A DNA stretch of 64,000 nucleotides from Ectopseudomonas toyotomiensis (GTDB lineage: Bacteria > Pseudomonadota > Gammaproteobacteria > Pseudomonadales > Pseudomonadaceae), in contig NZ_FOXK01000006.1 of assembly GCF_900115695.1 (NCBI RefSeq), positions 1 through 64,000 on the forward strand. The letters run 5' to 3'. Positions 43,394 to 52,189 of the stretch are shown here, one piece after another. The notes below the pieces were generated by a model, which made no database searches, was not told the origin of the DNA, and saw only the letters and a program-made list of their open reading frames with translations. A program made the translations under genes and the position numbers. Position 1 is the first letter of the stretch. Every line of letters begins with the position of its first letter.

Positions 43394-44314
43394 TCAGTCC
43401 ACCCCTTGCCCCAGCATCACGCCGTTGATGACCTTGCCATACAGGTTTACACCATCATCGGCGTGGTACTTGTCGCGGGTTTTCTCGATGGAGCCGTCGA
43501 TCAGCCGAGGGTCCTGCGGGCGCTCGTGGCTGTTCATGTAGGCCGCCACATGCCAGGCATCGGCATCGCTGAGCGTACCGCCCTTGCCCAGCGGCATGTT
43601 GTGAAGGATGAAGCCGGCGGCGGTGTTGATACGGTGCATGCCCGCCCCCCAATTGTAGGAGTCCTTGCCCCATAGCGGCGGCAGGACATAGTCCTTGCCG
43701 ACTTTCTGCCCCTCTCCGTTATCGCCATGACAAACCGCGCATTGCTGCTGATAGACCTGCTCGCCACGGGCCAGGTCATAGCCACCCGCCGGTTCCTGCA
43801 CCACTGGATATAGCCGCCCCGGTAGCGTCTTGCCCACCGGGGCACCGGTCGCCAGCCAGTACGAATAGGCCGTGATGGCGTTGATGATGTGGCTGTCCAC
43901 CGCTGGCGCGGTGCCGTTCATGCTGAACTGGAAGCAGCCCTGGATACGCTCGGCGAAGCTGTTGACCTTGTCGTTCTTCTTTCGATAAGCCGGATACATG
44001 GTGTAGGCACCCCACAACGGCGCCGAGTTGGCCTTGCGCCCCTGATCCAGATGGCAGTTGGTGCAGTTCATGCCGTTGCCGACATACTCGCTCGCCTGGT
44101 TGCGGGTATCGACGAAGATCGCTCGTCCCTCACGTACCAGCTGGCCGAATCCATCGTTGGGCAGGTCTTTCTCATGCGGAGGCTGAAACCACTCGCTGTG
44201 TTCGGCCTTGGCCGGCGCTGCGGATAGCTGACTCTGGTCCTCCATGGCGATGGTCGCGGCATGGGCGGTGGCAGCGTTGGCCAGGCAAAGCGCGAACGGG
44301 ATCAGGTGTTTCAT
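43394..44314 (-). CDS. tsdA: Thiosulfate dehydrogenase TsdA (dihaem cytochrome c)
   Basis: 306 residues: signal peptide to about 19, two haem sites (C84-TN-C87-H88 and C192-AV-C195-H196). RIQGCFQFSMNG gives Cys127, the unusual axial thiolate ligand of the active-site haem in TsdA, and NCHLDQGR is the family signature. Oxidises thiosulfate to tetrathionate in the periplasm (or the reverse). Start overlaps the tsdB stop by four bases. Matches the PA2482-like gene next to the Dsb locus in P. aeruginosa by order. Confidence 0.82.
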   Translation of the reverse strand: MKHLIPFALCLANAATAHAATIAMEDQSQLSAAPAKAEHSEWFQPPHEKDLPNDGFGQLVREGRAIFVDTRNQASEYVGNGMNCTNCHLDQGRKANSAPLWGAYTMYPAYRKKNDKVNSFAERIQGCFQFSMNGTAPAVDSHIINAITAYSYWLATGAPVGKTLPGRLYPVVQEPAGGYDLARGEQVYQQQCAVCHGDNGEGQKVGKDYVLPPLWGKDSYNWGAGMHRINTAAGFILHNMPLGKGGTLSDADAWHVAAYMNSHERPQDPRLIDGSIEKTRDKYHADDGVNLYGKVINGVMLGQGVD

Positions 44315-44955
44315 CGGGCACCTCCGACAGGCAGGCCGGCAAAGTAGTCGGACACGGCTTGGATTTCTTCTTCGTTGAGGGCCTTGGCGATATGCCCCAT
44401 CAGATCGTTTGGATCATTGCGACGCACGCCCTTCTGCCAGTCGCGCAACTGGTTTACCAGATACAGCGCCGGCTGCCCGGCCAGCGGCGGGAAGGTATTG
44501 CCAACACCTACGCCGCCTGGCCCGTGACAGGACACGCACTCGGGGATATTGCGTTCCCAGGCGCCACGTAAAGCCAGACGCGCACCAAGATCTTCGGCCG
44601 CTGAGGCACGGCTGGGTCTTGCGTATTGTGTCGTTGGTAAAGCGGCGAAGAACCTTGTAACAGACTGAATATCCTGATCACTCAGCCCGGCCGCGAACTG
44701 CTGCATGTATGGGTTAAAACGCTTGCCGGCCTTGAAATCATAAAGCTGCTTGCTTAAGTAATCAGCAGACAGCCCGGCCAGCCGCGGAAATCCGGCAGCC
44801 GCAACGCCCATCAAAGCCTCGCCGTGACAGCCCGTACAGGTCAACATCACCTGACTGACACCACCATGCTGCGCAATCGGCAGTGGCTCGGAGGCGAACG
44901 CGCCGCCACTCAATGCGATACATAATCCCAACAGGTTTAAACGAGAGACTCTCAT
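44311..44955 (-). CDS. tsdB: TsdB-like dihaem cytochrome c4
   Basis: 214 residues from ATG 44955 (other in-frame starts at 44961 and 44970). Signal peptide ending GGAFA, two CxxCH sites (CTGCHG, CVSCHG) in duplicated cytochrome c4-type halves with distal Met in YMQQFAAGLSD and DLMGHIAKALN. Expected electron acceptor for TsdA. Coupled to tsdA by overlap. Confidence 0.8.
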   Translation of the reverse strand: MRVSRLNLLGLCIALSGGAFASEPLPIAQHGGVSQVMLTCTGCHGEALMGVAAAGFPRLAGLSADYLSKQLYDFKAGKRFNPYMQQFAAGLSDQDIQSVTRFFAALPTTQYARPSRASAAEDLGARLALRGAWERNIPECVSCHGPGGVGVGNTFPPLAGQPALYLVNQLRDWQKGVRRNDPNDLMGHIAKALNEEEIQAVSDYFAGLPVGGAR

Positions 44956-45021
44956 GGGCATTCTCAACAATTGTTGTTATCAGGCTTTTCTAGGCGCACA
45001 ACCCAGGCTGCACGCCGACAC

Positions 45022-45789
45022 TCAGGGCTTGGCAGAGCCCATGATGGTTTCCAGCATGTCCGGACGTGGCGCACCGTTCTGCTGCTGCAGACGGCCCGCA
45101 TCATCGAGGTAGTAGATGGCCGGCGTCGCGGAGGCACCCATTTCGTCCATCAGCTCCATGTTGGCGTTCAGTTGCTCCGTGATCTTTTCGGGGATCTTGC
45201 CCAGCGGTTTGAGCGTGCTTTCGCGTCCGGCCGATTCATGCTCGCCGAGCGCCTTGCGCTGATCACTGGCAGCGAGCAGCGCCGCCGCCTTGCCGGGGCT
45301 GTCCGGGCGCAGCATGCCGACCATGACGTGGCGTACCTGCACACGCCCGGCCTCGACCCAAGGCCGCGCCTGACGCCAGAACATGTTGCAGTAAGGGCAG
45401 TTGGGGTCGGAGAACATGTAAACGACGCGTGGTGCCTTGTCGTCGCCGTCAGCGATCCAGGTGCTGTCTTGCAACTGCTGCCACATCTCCTGCCCCAGCG
45501 GCTGATAGACCAGACGCTCCAGTGGCTCCTTGGTCAGGTCCTCACCCTTGGCATCGAGCAAGGTACCGATCAGCACATGCTCACCATCGGCCGTCAGGTA
45601 CAGCGCCAGCCCCTGGCCGTTGTAGCGCGCGGCATAGCCCTTGAGTCCACCAGGCGCGTCGAAGCTACCCACTACCTTGGCCCCACGGCCTTCGACAGCC
45701 TTGATCGCCGCAGGCAGCTCATCGGCCTGGGCCAGTGGCGTCAGCAACAAGCCGAGCAAGGCTAGAGACTTGATTGAGTTCATGATCAT
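45022..45789 (-). CDS. dsbG: Thiol:disulfide interchange protein DsbG
   Basis: 255 residues: signal peptide ending LAQADELP, a dimerisation domain, then a thioredoxin fold with active site SDPNCPYCNMFW and cis-Pro loop GASATPAIYY. Periplasmic isomerase/reductase of the DsbC/DsbG family. Start overlaps the stop of the preceding gene (ATGA, 45786-45789). Last gene of the dsbD-dsbE-dsbG operon. Confidence 0.88.
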   Translation of the reverse strand: MIMNSIKSLALLGLLLTPLAQADELPAAIKAVEGRGAKVVGSFDAPGGLKGYAARYNGQGLALYLTADGEHVLIGTLLDAKGEDLTKEPLERLVYQPLGQEMWQQLQDSTWIADGDDKAPRVVYMFSDPNCPYCNMFWRQARPWVEAGRVQVRHVMVGMLRPDSPGKAAALLAASDQRKALGEHESAGRESTLKPLGKIPEKITEQLNANMELMDEMGASATPAIYYLDDAGRLQQQNGAPRPDMLETIMGSAKP

Positions 45790-46598
45790 TCGTCCGTCTT
45801 CAGGGTTTCCAGGGCCCGGGCCAGGCTGGCGCGGGACAGTTCACCGAGGTGGCTGCCAACCTGGCGACCCTCGGCGTCGTAGAACAAGGTGGTGGGCAGC
45901 GCCCGTGAGCCGACCAGTTGCCCGAGGCGGCCGCCACTGTCGAGCAGCACGTTGTCCAGTTGCAGCGCCTGGCTAGTGAGAAAGGCACTGACCTCTCCAG
46001 CACCCTCGCCCTGGTTGGCGAAGACGAAGGTCACACCCGGATGCTCACGCTGCGCCTCGGCCAGTAGCGGCATCTCCCGCCGGCAAGGTGGGCACCAGGT
46101 CGCCCAGAGATTGATCACCATGGGTTGGCCAAGCTGTTCGCGCAGCAGCACCGACCGCCCCTGGACATCGCGCAGGGCCAGTTCCGGCAGCCGTGTGCCC
46201 TGCTCCAGCGTGTGCAGCACCAGGCTGCCCATGCCCCAGATCAGCAGCCCCGTGGCCATGCCACCGCCCAGCGCCACACGCAACTGCGCGTGACGCCACA
46301 GATACCAGGCGCCCAGCAGCCCAGCCGCCAGCACACCGCCCCAGGCGATGAAGCCACCATCGCGGATGTCGATCACGCGCCAGGGTGCATCCTGGTAATG
46401 CTCGAAATACAGCGCAACGAAAGCCAGGCGCGCCCCCAGCAAGGCGGCCAGCAGCAAGCGAAAGATCAGTTTTTCCGGATTGACCTGGCGCTTGCGCCCC
46501 AGCCACCAGCCGACCAGGGTCGCCAGCAGCAGGCTCACCAACAGCAATACATGGCCGACGCCCAGCGCCAGCGGACCTACACCTATCGTCAACATCAA
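45786..46598 (-). CDS. dsbE: TlpA/DsbE-type thioredoxin fused to an Lgt-like membrane domain
   Basis: 270 residues: four to five N-terminal helices resembling the membrane part of prolipoprotein diacylglyceryl transferase (LIFRLLLAALLGARLAFVALYFEHYQDAPWRVIDIRDGGFIAWGGVLAA), then a periplasmic TlpA-like thioredoxin domain (about 130-270) with WATWCPPCRREMP. The Lgt-like part lacks most catalytic features and probably serves as anchor. Coupled by overlaps to dsbD and dsbG. DsbD likely keeps the CPPC reduced. Confidence 0.85.
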   Translation of the reverse strand: MMLTIGVGPLALGVGHVLLLVSLLLATLVGWWLGRKRQVNPEKLIFRLLLAALLGARLAFVALYFEHYQDAPWRVIDIRDGGFIAWGGVLAAGLLGAWYLWRHAQLRVALGGGMATGLLIWGMGSLVLHTLEQGTRLPELALRDVQGRSVLLREQLGQPMVINLWATWCPPCRREMPLLAEAQREHPGVTFVFANQGEGAGEVSAFLTSQALQLDNVLLDSGGRLGQLVGSRALPTTLFYDAEGRQVGSHLGELSRASLARALETLKTDE

Positions 46599-48325
46599 CC
46601 ACGCTCCATCGTGCTATCCCAGACCCGCAGAAACTGCTGTGCATCCGCCTCGCCGGTGATGCGCTGCTGGCGCCTCTCCTCGCCGTCCGGGCCGATCAGC
46701 AGCAGGGTCGGCGGCCCCAGTACCTGATAACGGCTGAGCAGTTCACCGCTCGCCGACCCCGGCGCGGTGACATCCAGACGCAGCTTGCGCGCATCGGCCA
46801 GGCGCGCCTGCACCTCGGTGTTGCCGAATACCTCGCGCTCCATGACCTTGCACGACACGCACCAGTCCGCGTAGTAATCCACCAGCACCCATTGTCCCTG
46901 CGCCTTGGCTTCATCCAGTTCGCGCTGCAGGTGTTCGGGCTCGCGCACATCGACGAAGCTGGCCGTGCGTACCTCGCCCTGGGGCGCAGCGACAACAGTG
47001 AACACCCCCAACGGGCGCAAAGGATCGCTGCCGCCGGCAGCCGCGCCCAGCAGCATCGCCACGCCCCACAATCCGAGTAACGCCGCACCGGCATGGGCCA
47101 GCGCACGCTGCGCCTGTAACTGCACAGCCAGGTGCACGAGGCTGCTAGCCGCGAGGATCAGCCAGGCGCCGCTCAGCGCCAGCCAGATCGACTCGGCCAG
47201 CAGTGGTCGCAGCAGATAAAGCGCCGTGGCCAGGAAGAGAAAACCGAACACCGCCTTGACCCGCTCCATCCACAGCCCCGGCTTGGGCAGCAGGCGATTG
47301 CCCAGCGTTACCAGCAGCACCAGCGGCGTACCGATGCCCAGCCCCAGCGCGAACAGCACCAGGCCGCCCTGCAACAGGTCGCCACTCTGCCCGATGAACA
47401 GCAAGGCAGCCGCCAGCGGTGCAGTCATGCAGGGGCCGACCAGCAGACCAGAGAGCACGCCGAGCAAAGCGGCCCCCACCAGGCTACCGCCCTGCTGCCC
47501 GCGCCCGACCCGCTCCAGGCGATCCCGCAGCGCAGCCGGCAATTGCAACTCGAAGAAACCGAACATCGGCAGCGCCAACAGCACGAACAGCGCCGCGAAC
47601 GAGGCGATCAACCAGGGTTGCTGCAACAGACTCTGCAGATTGGCGCCGAGCGCTGCCGCCAGTACGCCGAGCAGCGCATAGACCAGCGCCATGCTCAGCG
47701 CATAACTACCCGCCAGGGCAAAGCCACGTGATGGCGAAGCGCGGCTACCCACCACGATACCCGCAAGAATCGGCAGCATCGGCAGTGAACAAGGGGTGAA
47801 CGCCAGCAGCAGGCCCAGGCCGAAGAACACTGCCATGCTCAGCCACAGCGCCTGCTGCTGCAGACCATCGAGCAAGGCCAGGTCATCGGCCCGACCGGCT
47901 TCGGTGGCGCCAGTACCACCAAGATCGAGCATCCGGGTCTGCGGTGGGTAACACAGACCGGCATCGGCACAGCCTTGCCACTGCACCTGGATACGCCCGC
48001 GCGCCTCGGCTGGCAGGGTCAGTTGCAGGCGCTCACGATAGATCTGCGAGGCACCGAAATATTCGTCCTCATGAGCCAGGCCCGGCGGTAGCTCTGGCGC
48101 CTGCTCATCGGTCAGGCCAGTGAACTTGAGCCGTTGCTGATACAGGTAGTAACCAGGCGCTATGTCCCAGCTCAGCGTCGTTTCACCTTCGCTCTGCTGC
48201 TGCACGTCGAGCACGAATGCCTGCTCGGCAGCGAGAAAGTCATCGCCCGAGCGCAGGCCGTCGATGGGCAACGAGGCAAACGCGGCGCTACAGAACAGAC
48301 TGAGGAGAACAACGAGCAAACGCAT
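46595..48325 (-). CDS. dsbD: Transmembrane electron carrier DsbD
   Basis: 576 residues from ATG 48325: signal peptide, N-terminal alpha domain with CADAGLCYPPQ, eight-helix beta domain with FTPCSLPMLPIL and GPCMTAPLAA, and a C-terminal thioredoxin domain with YYADWCVSCKVME. Carries electrons from cytoplasmic thioredoxin to periplasmic Dsb proteins. First gene of the operon, divergent from the response regulator at 48470. The locus mirrors the P. aeruginosa PA2476-PA2480 region. Confidence 0.92.
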   Translation of the reverse strand: MRLLVVLLSLFCSAAFASLPIDGLRSGDDFLAAEQAFVLDVQQQSEGETTLSWDIAPGYYLYQQRLKFTGLTDEQAPELPPGLAHEDEYFGASQIYRERLQLTLPAEARGRIQVQWQGCADAGLCYPPQTRMLDLGGTGATEAGRADDLALLDGLQQQALWLSMAVFFGLGLLLAFTPCSLPMLPILAGIVVGSRASPSRGFALAGSYALSMALVYALLGVLAAALGANLQSLLQQPWLIASFAALFVLLALPMFGFFELQLPAALRDRLERVGRGQQGGSLVGAALLGVLSGLLVGPCMTAPLAAALLFIGQSGDLLQGGLVLFALGLGIGTPLVLLVTLGNRLLPKPGLWMERVKAVFGFLFLATALYLLRPLLAESIWLALSGAWLILAASSLVHLAVQLQAQRALAHAGAALLGLWGVAMLLGAAAGGSDPLRPLGVFTVVAAPQGEVRTASFVDVREPEHLQRELDEAKAQGQWVLVDYYADWCVSCKVMEREVFGNTEVQARLADARKLRLDVTAPGSASGELLSRYQVLGPPTLLLIGPDGEERRQQRITGEADAQQFLRVWDSTMERG

Positions 48326-48370
48326 GACGACACCGCGCAACTGAGGAGATGTCGAGGATGCCAAAGTGCA

Positions 48371-48391
48371 ATTAACAGCCGATTAACAGCC
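48371..48391. promoter_or_regulatory. Direct repeat ATTAACAGCC x2, 11-bp period
   Basis: Perfect copies at 48371-48380 and 48382-48391, between divergent dsbD and the OmpR-type regulator gene. The 11-bp period is that of OmpR/PhoB-class sites, so it is the likely operator of the neighbouring regulator. Confidence 0.7.
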
Positions 48392-48469
48392 CGCCAATCA
48401 GCGCCAATAATCCTGCCTTAATCGCGATGAGCGATACTGTCGACTCGCCCTCTGCCGCCACTACCGCCC

Positions 48470-49150
48470 ATGCATGTTCTGCTTACCGAAGACAACTCGC
48501 TGATCGCCAGCGGCGTGATCGCCGGCCTGCAAGCCCAGGGGTTCACCGTCGCCCATGCGGCCAGTGCGGCGGCGACGCAAAGCCTGTTGCAGCACAGCCA
48601 TTTCGACCTGCTGATTCTCGACCTCGGCCTGCCCGACGAAGACGGCCTGGCCTTGCTGCAACGCCTGCGCCGCGACGGCATGGCACTGCCGGTACTGATC
48701 CTCACCGCACGCGACGCCATCGCCGAGCGGGTTGCTGGTCTGCAGGCCGGCGCCGACGACTACCTGACCAAACCCTTCGATCTGCGCGAGCTGGCTGCCC
48801 GCCTGCACGCCCTGCTGCGCCGCGCCGCAGGCCGGACCACGCACCTGATCGATCACGGGCCATTGCAGTACGACCCGACCACCTGTGCGGTGAGTCTTTG
48901 CGGCCAGCCCATCGATCTTTCGCGCCGCGAACAGGCGCTGTTGCAGGCGTTGCTGCAGAATCCGGGGCGCATCCTCAGCAGCGAACACCTCAAGGACTCG
49001 GTCTACGGCCTCGATGACGAGGTCGAGAGCAACGCCCTCAACGTGCATATCCATCACCTGCGGCGAAAGCTCGGCAACGGCATCGTAGAAACCGTGCGCG
49101 GCCTGGGCTATCGCCTCGGCCCTGCCGGGCATGAGGGGCAGCAGCCATGA
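48470..49150 (+). CDS. dsbR: OmpR-family response regulator DsbR
   Basis: 226 residues: receiver (MHVLLTEDNSLIASGVIAGL, phospho-acceptor in LLILDLGLPDEDG, K in LTKPFD) and winged-helix DNA-binding domain (VESNALNVHIHHLRRKLGNGIVETVRGLGYRLG). By gene order this is the DsbR regulator, which together with DsbS controls the dsb operon in response to copper in P. aeruginosa. Overlaps the kinase start by four bases. Confidence 0.85.
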   Translation: MHVLLTEDNSLIASGVIAGLQAQGFTVAHAASAAATQSLLQHSHFDLLILDLGLPDEDGLALLQRLRRDGMALPVLILTARDAIAERVAGLQAGADDYLTKPFDLRELAARLHALLRRAAGRTTHLIDHGPLQYDPTTCAVSLCGQPIDLSRREQALLQALLQNPGRILSSEHLKDSVYGLDDEVESNALNVHIHHLRRKLGNGIVETVRGLGYRLGPAGHEGQQP

Positions 49151-50481
49151 CCTTGCGTCTGCGCCTTACCCTGGGCCTTGGCGCCGCCTTCGTCCTGCTC
49201 TGGTCGCTGGCCGCGACCTGGATGCTCTATGACTTGCGCAACCAGCTAATGCAGTCGCTCGACGAACGCCTGGCCGCCTCCGCGCGCATGGTTGCGGGCT
49301 TGCTGGTGCAACTACCGCAGGCACGCACGGCCAATGATGGCGTGCCACATTTGAGCGCAGAACAGTTGGGTATTCCCAACGGTCTGGCCTGCCAGATCAG
49401 CTCGCTGCGCGGCGAGGTACTGGCGCGCAGCCATTCGACCCCGGACGACCTGCTCGACGCGGGTCAGAAAGGTTTTCGCGACCAGATCATCGGTGACCGC
49501 CCCTGGCGCAGCTTCACCCTGATCCAGGGTGATCTGCGCATTACCACGGCCGATCGCCTGGATGAGCGCGCCACGCTGAAACGCTCGATCCTGCTGGCTG
49601 CGGCGCTGCCCGTCGTAGTCGCCCTGCTCGGTAGCCTGGCCTTGCTGTGGATCGGGCTCGGTCGCGGCCTGGCGCCACTGGAACGCATCCGCGCCGCACT
49701 CGCCGGGCGCAGCGCCAATACCAGCGAGCCGCTGCCCTTGACCGGTCTATCGGCAGAACTGGCGCCCCTGGTAGAGGCGCAGAACCAACTGTTCCAACGC
49801 ATCGGCGACACCCTGGAGCGCGAACGCAGGTTGACCGACGACGCCGCACACGAACTGCGCAGCCCGCTGACGGCGGTGAAAACCCATCTGCAAGTGGCGG
49901 CAATGACCGAGGGCGACAACGCACGCACGGCCATCGCCATGGCCGAACAGGGCGCCGACCACCTGCAACGCATCCTCGAACAGTTACTGATGCTGGCACG
50001 GGTCGAGGGCAACCTGCCGTTCGATGAAGGCCTACCCTGCCGGCCGTTGCAGATCGCTCGTCAGGCCATCGCCGATGCCACGCAGAAAAGCGGTGCGGCA
50101 ATCGAGCTGAGCTGCGCCGACGATCTGCCCGAACGCTGTCTGGCGATGCCACCGGCCCTGGCCATCGCGGCATTGCGCAATCTGCTGGAAAACGCCCGCC
50201 GCCACACCAAAGCAGGAACCTCGGTGTCTCTGCACATAGCCCTTGATGGCCCGCATGGCGTGCTGTTCAAGGTACGCGACCAAGGACCAGGCATTACCCC
50301 TGAACGCCTGCAGCGTTTCACCGAGCGCTTCTGGCGCAGCGCCGACAGCGACGGCAGCGGCCTTGGCCTTTCCATCGTCAAGGCCATCGCTGAACGTTGC
50401 GGCTGCACCCTGCAGTTCATCGCCCATGGCGATGGCCTGGAAGTGCAACTGGGCGCAGCGCTACGCCGCGAAACACCCTGA
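49147..50481 (+). CDS. dsbS: Sensor histidine kinase DsbS
   Basis: 444 residues: membrane helix 8-30, periplasmic loop about 32-140, second helix about 145-170, HAMP, HisKA (RRLTDDAAHELRSPLTAVKTHLQ) and HATPase (NLLENARRHTK, FWRSADSDGSGLGLSIVKAIAERCG). QseC/PmrB-type architecture. Partner of the preceding regulator. In P. aeruginosa DsbS senses copper; the sensing residues are not readable here with certainty. Confidence 0.85.
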   Translation: MTLRLRLTLGLGAAFVLLWSLAATWMLYDLRNQLMQSLDERLAASARMVAGLLVQLPQARTANDGVPHLSAEQLGIPNGLACQISSLRGEVLARSHSTPDDLLDAGQKGFRDQIIGDRPWRSFTLIQGDLRITTADRLDERATLKRSILLAAALPVVVALLGSLALLWIGLGRGLAPLERIRAALAGRSANTSEPLPLTGLSAELAPLVEAQNQLFQRIGDTLERERRLTDDAAHELRSPLTAVKTHLQVAAMTEGDNARTAIAMAEQGADHLQRILEQLLMLARVEGNLPFDEGLPCRPLQIARQAIADATQKSGAAIELSCADDLPERCLAMPPALAIAALRNLLENARRHTKAGTSVSLHIALDGPHGVLFKVRDQGPGITPERLQRFTERFWRSADSDGSGLGLSIVKAIAERCGCTLQFIAHGDGLEVQLGAALRRETP

Positions 50482-50485
50482 GCCC

Positions 50486-50605
50486 TCACTTGCGCGGCTT
50501 GGCCCGCGCAGTGGGCTCGGCAATCAAGGGATCGTCCGGCCAGTAGTGCTTCGGATACCGGCCTTTCAAATCCTTCTTCACATCCAGATAGGTGTTGGCC
50601 CAGAA
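50486..50605 (-). pseudogene. hrpB: 3' end of hrpB (ATP-dependent helicase)
   Basis: About 40 codons ending at TGA 50486 read FFWANTYLDVKKDLKGRYP then KHYWPDDPLIAEPTARAK, the very conserved carboxyl terminus of HrpB. The helicase body is absent; upstream (higher coordinates) the frame ends in unrelated sequence. It lies directly after dsbS, so this is a relic of the neighbouring gene at a recombination joint. Confidence 0.75.
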
Positions 50606-50636
50606 GAATGGTCGTTGCTTCGTTGAAATACTCCAA

Positions 50637-50669
50637 GTGCCAGAAGTGCTGTGCTGGCACTTCTGGCAC
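50637..50669. repeat. Perfect 13-bp inverted repeat
   Basis: GTGCCAGAAGTGC, loop tgtgctg, GCACTTCTGGCAC. Located between the hrpB relic and the next kinase gene, about 70 bases after that kinase's stop. It could end transcription of the kinase gene or mark a joint. Confidence 0.7.
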
Positions 50670-50737
50670 GGGAAAATATACTCGGAGTGAGCAGCACTCG
50701 CTGCCGGCGATGAATATTCTAGCTCTACGGTCTGCTG

Positions 50738-52123
50738 CTAAAGCCGGTGCTGGTGCGCATCAGCAGGCTGCGTTAAAGGCAACACGATACTTAACGTGCT
50801 GGCTTGTCCATCGATGAAAGCAACGCGGCCACCGGAGTTCTCCACGATACGGCGCACGATGGCCAGGCCAAGCCCCGTCCCCTCACTGCCCTGGCGCCCC
50901 TTGCTGAAACGCTGGAACATTGCTTCCCGCTGATCTTGTGCGACCCCCTCACCCTGATCGCAAACCTCAATGACGACATTCCCGGCGGACTTCCGCCCCC
51001 GCACCCGGACTGTCCCTGCGCCATGCAGCAGGGCATTCTCCAGCACGTTGAGCATCACCTCGCGTAATTCATCGTGATTACCCCGGCAAACCAAGCCATC
51101 CTCAACGTCAACGCTCAGCTCACGATCCCTGGCCTCGAACAAGGGCAGCATGCTCGCCACCGACTCACGGATCACACGTGACACGCGACTCGTCTGCTCG
51201 CCCCTCTGCTGCGTACCCGCCATTCCCTCCTGACGCGCCAGTTCGAGCAGTTGCCCGACCAAACGACGCATCTGACGCATTTCACCCTCCAAGGCCGGCC
51301 AATCCGGGCGTTCACTCTCGCGAGCCTCCTGCATGCGCAGGTCGAGCACCGTCAGTGGCGTGCGCAGTTCGTGAGCCGCATCCGCCACGAAACGACGTTC
51401 ACCAGCAAAGGCCTCAGCCAGACGATCGAGTGCTCGATTGGCCGCTTCGGCTAAGGGCCGGATTTCCACGGGCAAATTGGTGAGAGGGATGCGTCGGTTC
51501 AACTCCCCGGGCCCAATGGAAGCAGCCAGATCGGCAGCACGCCTCACCGGGCGCAACGTCCAGTTGAGTAACCAGAGGATCAACAGCACTGACAACAGAC
51601 CCAGCGGCAGCATGATCAAGAGGCTCTGCCGTAGACGTTCGAGCAGCAGACGATCAATCGTCCCGCGCTCTTTCGCATCGTTGCGCGTCACCATCAACGT
51701 CGCACCATCAGGCAGGCGCACCGGAACATTGATCACACGCCCACCGATTGGGCTCCAGCGCCACCAGCGACTTCCCTGCTCCAACATGGCAGTACGCAAA
51801 CGGCTTGGTCGATCCAGGTTTTCCGAGAACCACAGCACTTCTCCCTGCGCCGAATAAAGGGTGTAGCCCAATGGCTCTCCGGCATAACTGAGCGGCAGCC
51901 GGCTCATGTCTCTCTCGTCCCGTATCCCCTCTGTGACGGCATGCGCCTGAAGCTCCAGCATCGTCCTTCGCAGCTCGTCACGGGTGCCATAGAGGTGAAT
52001 CGCCAGGTTGCCGAAGCCCAATGCGAACACCAGCAACAGAGCAACCAGGATGCGCAGGCGCAAGCTTCTCCGCGTCGGATTAGTTCTCTCCCCCGTCAGG
52101 TTGGCGTCAGCGATCGCTGGCAT
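50738..52123 (-). CDS. Sensor histidine kinase of the TonB/PepSY iron locus
   Basis: 461 residues from ATG 52123; GTG 52150 and a TTG at 52063 with GGAGAAGC upstream are alternatives. Two helices (about 25-45 and 165-190) around a periplasmic domain, HAMP, HisKA (RFVADAAHELRTPLTVLDLRMQ) and HATPase (NVLENALLHGAG, GSEGTGLGLAIVRRIVENSGG). Its probable partner regulator (54189) is not adjacent: a TonB receptor gene on the other strand lies between them. Signal unknown. Confidence 0.8.
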   Translation of the reverse strand: MPAIADANLTGERTNPTRRSLRLRILVALLLVFALGFGNLAIHLYGTRDELRRTMLELQAHAVTEGIRDERDMSRLPLSYAGEPLGYTLYSAQGEVLWFSENLDRPSRLRTAMLEQGSRWWRWSPIGGRVINVPVRLPDGATLMVTRNDAKERGTIDRLLLERLRQSLLIMLPLGLLSVLLILWLLNWTLRPVRRAADLAASIGPGELNRRIPLTNLPVEIRPLAEAANRALDRLAEAFAGERRFVADAAHELRTPLTVLDLRMQEARESERPDWPALEGEMRQMRRLVGQLLELARQEGMAGTQQRGEQTSRVSRVIRESVASMLPLFEARDRELSVDVEDGLVCRGNHDELREVMLNVLENALLHGAGTVRVRGRKSAGNVVIEVCDQGEGVAQDQREAMFQRFSKGRQGSEGTGLGLAIVRRIVENSGGRVAFIDGQASTLSIVLPLTQPADAHQHRL

Positions 52124-52126
52124 AGT
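52095..52126 (+). promoter_or_regulatory. Conserved 32-base operator block before the TonB receptor
   Basis: GTCAG at 52095 and GTCAGC at 52106 (11-bp period), then GCTGG and ATAGT at 52122. The same block is found at 54888-54919 before the DUF3649/PepSY operon. Probably the site of the regulator encoded at 54189. Confidence 0.6.
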
Positions 52127-52189
52127 CGCCGCCCACAATAATGAGATCACTTATCATTTGTATTATCCATTAAGGGGAGTTCAGCAATA

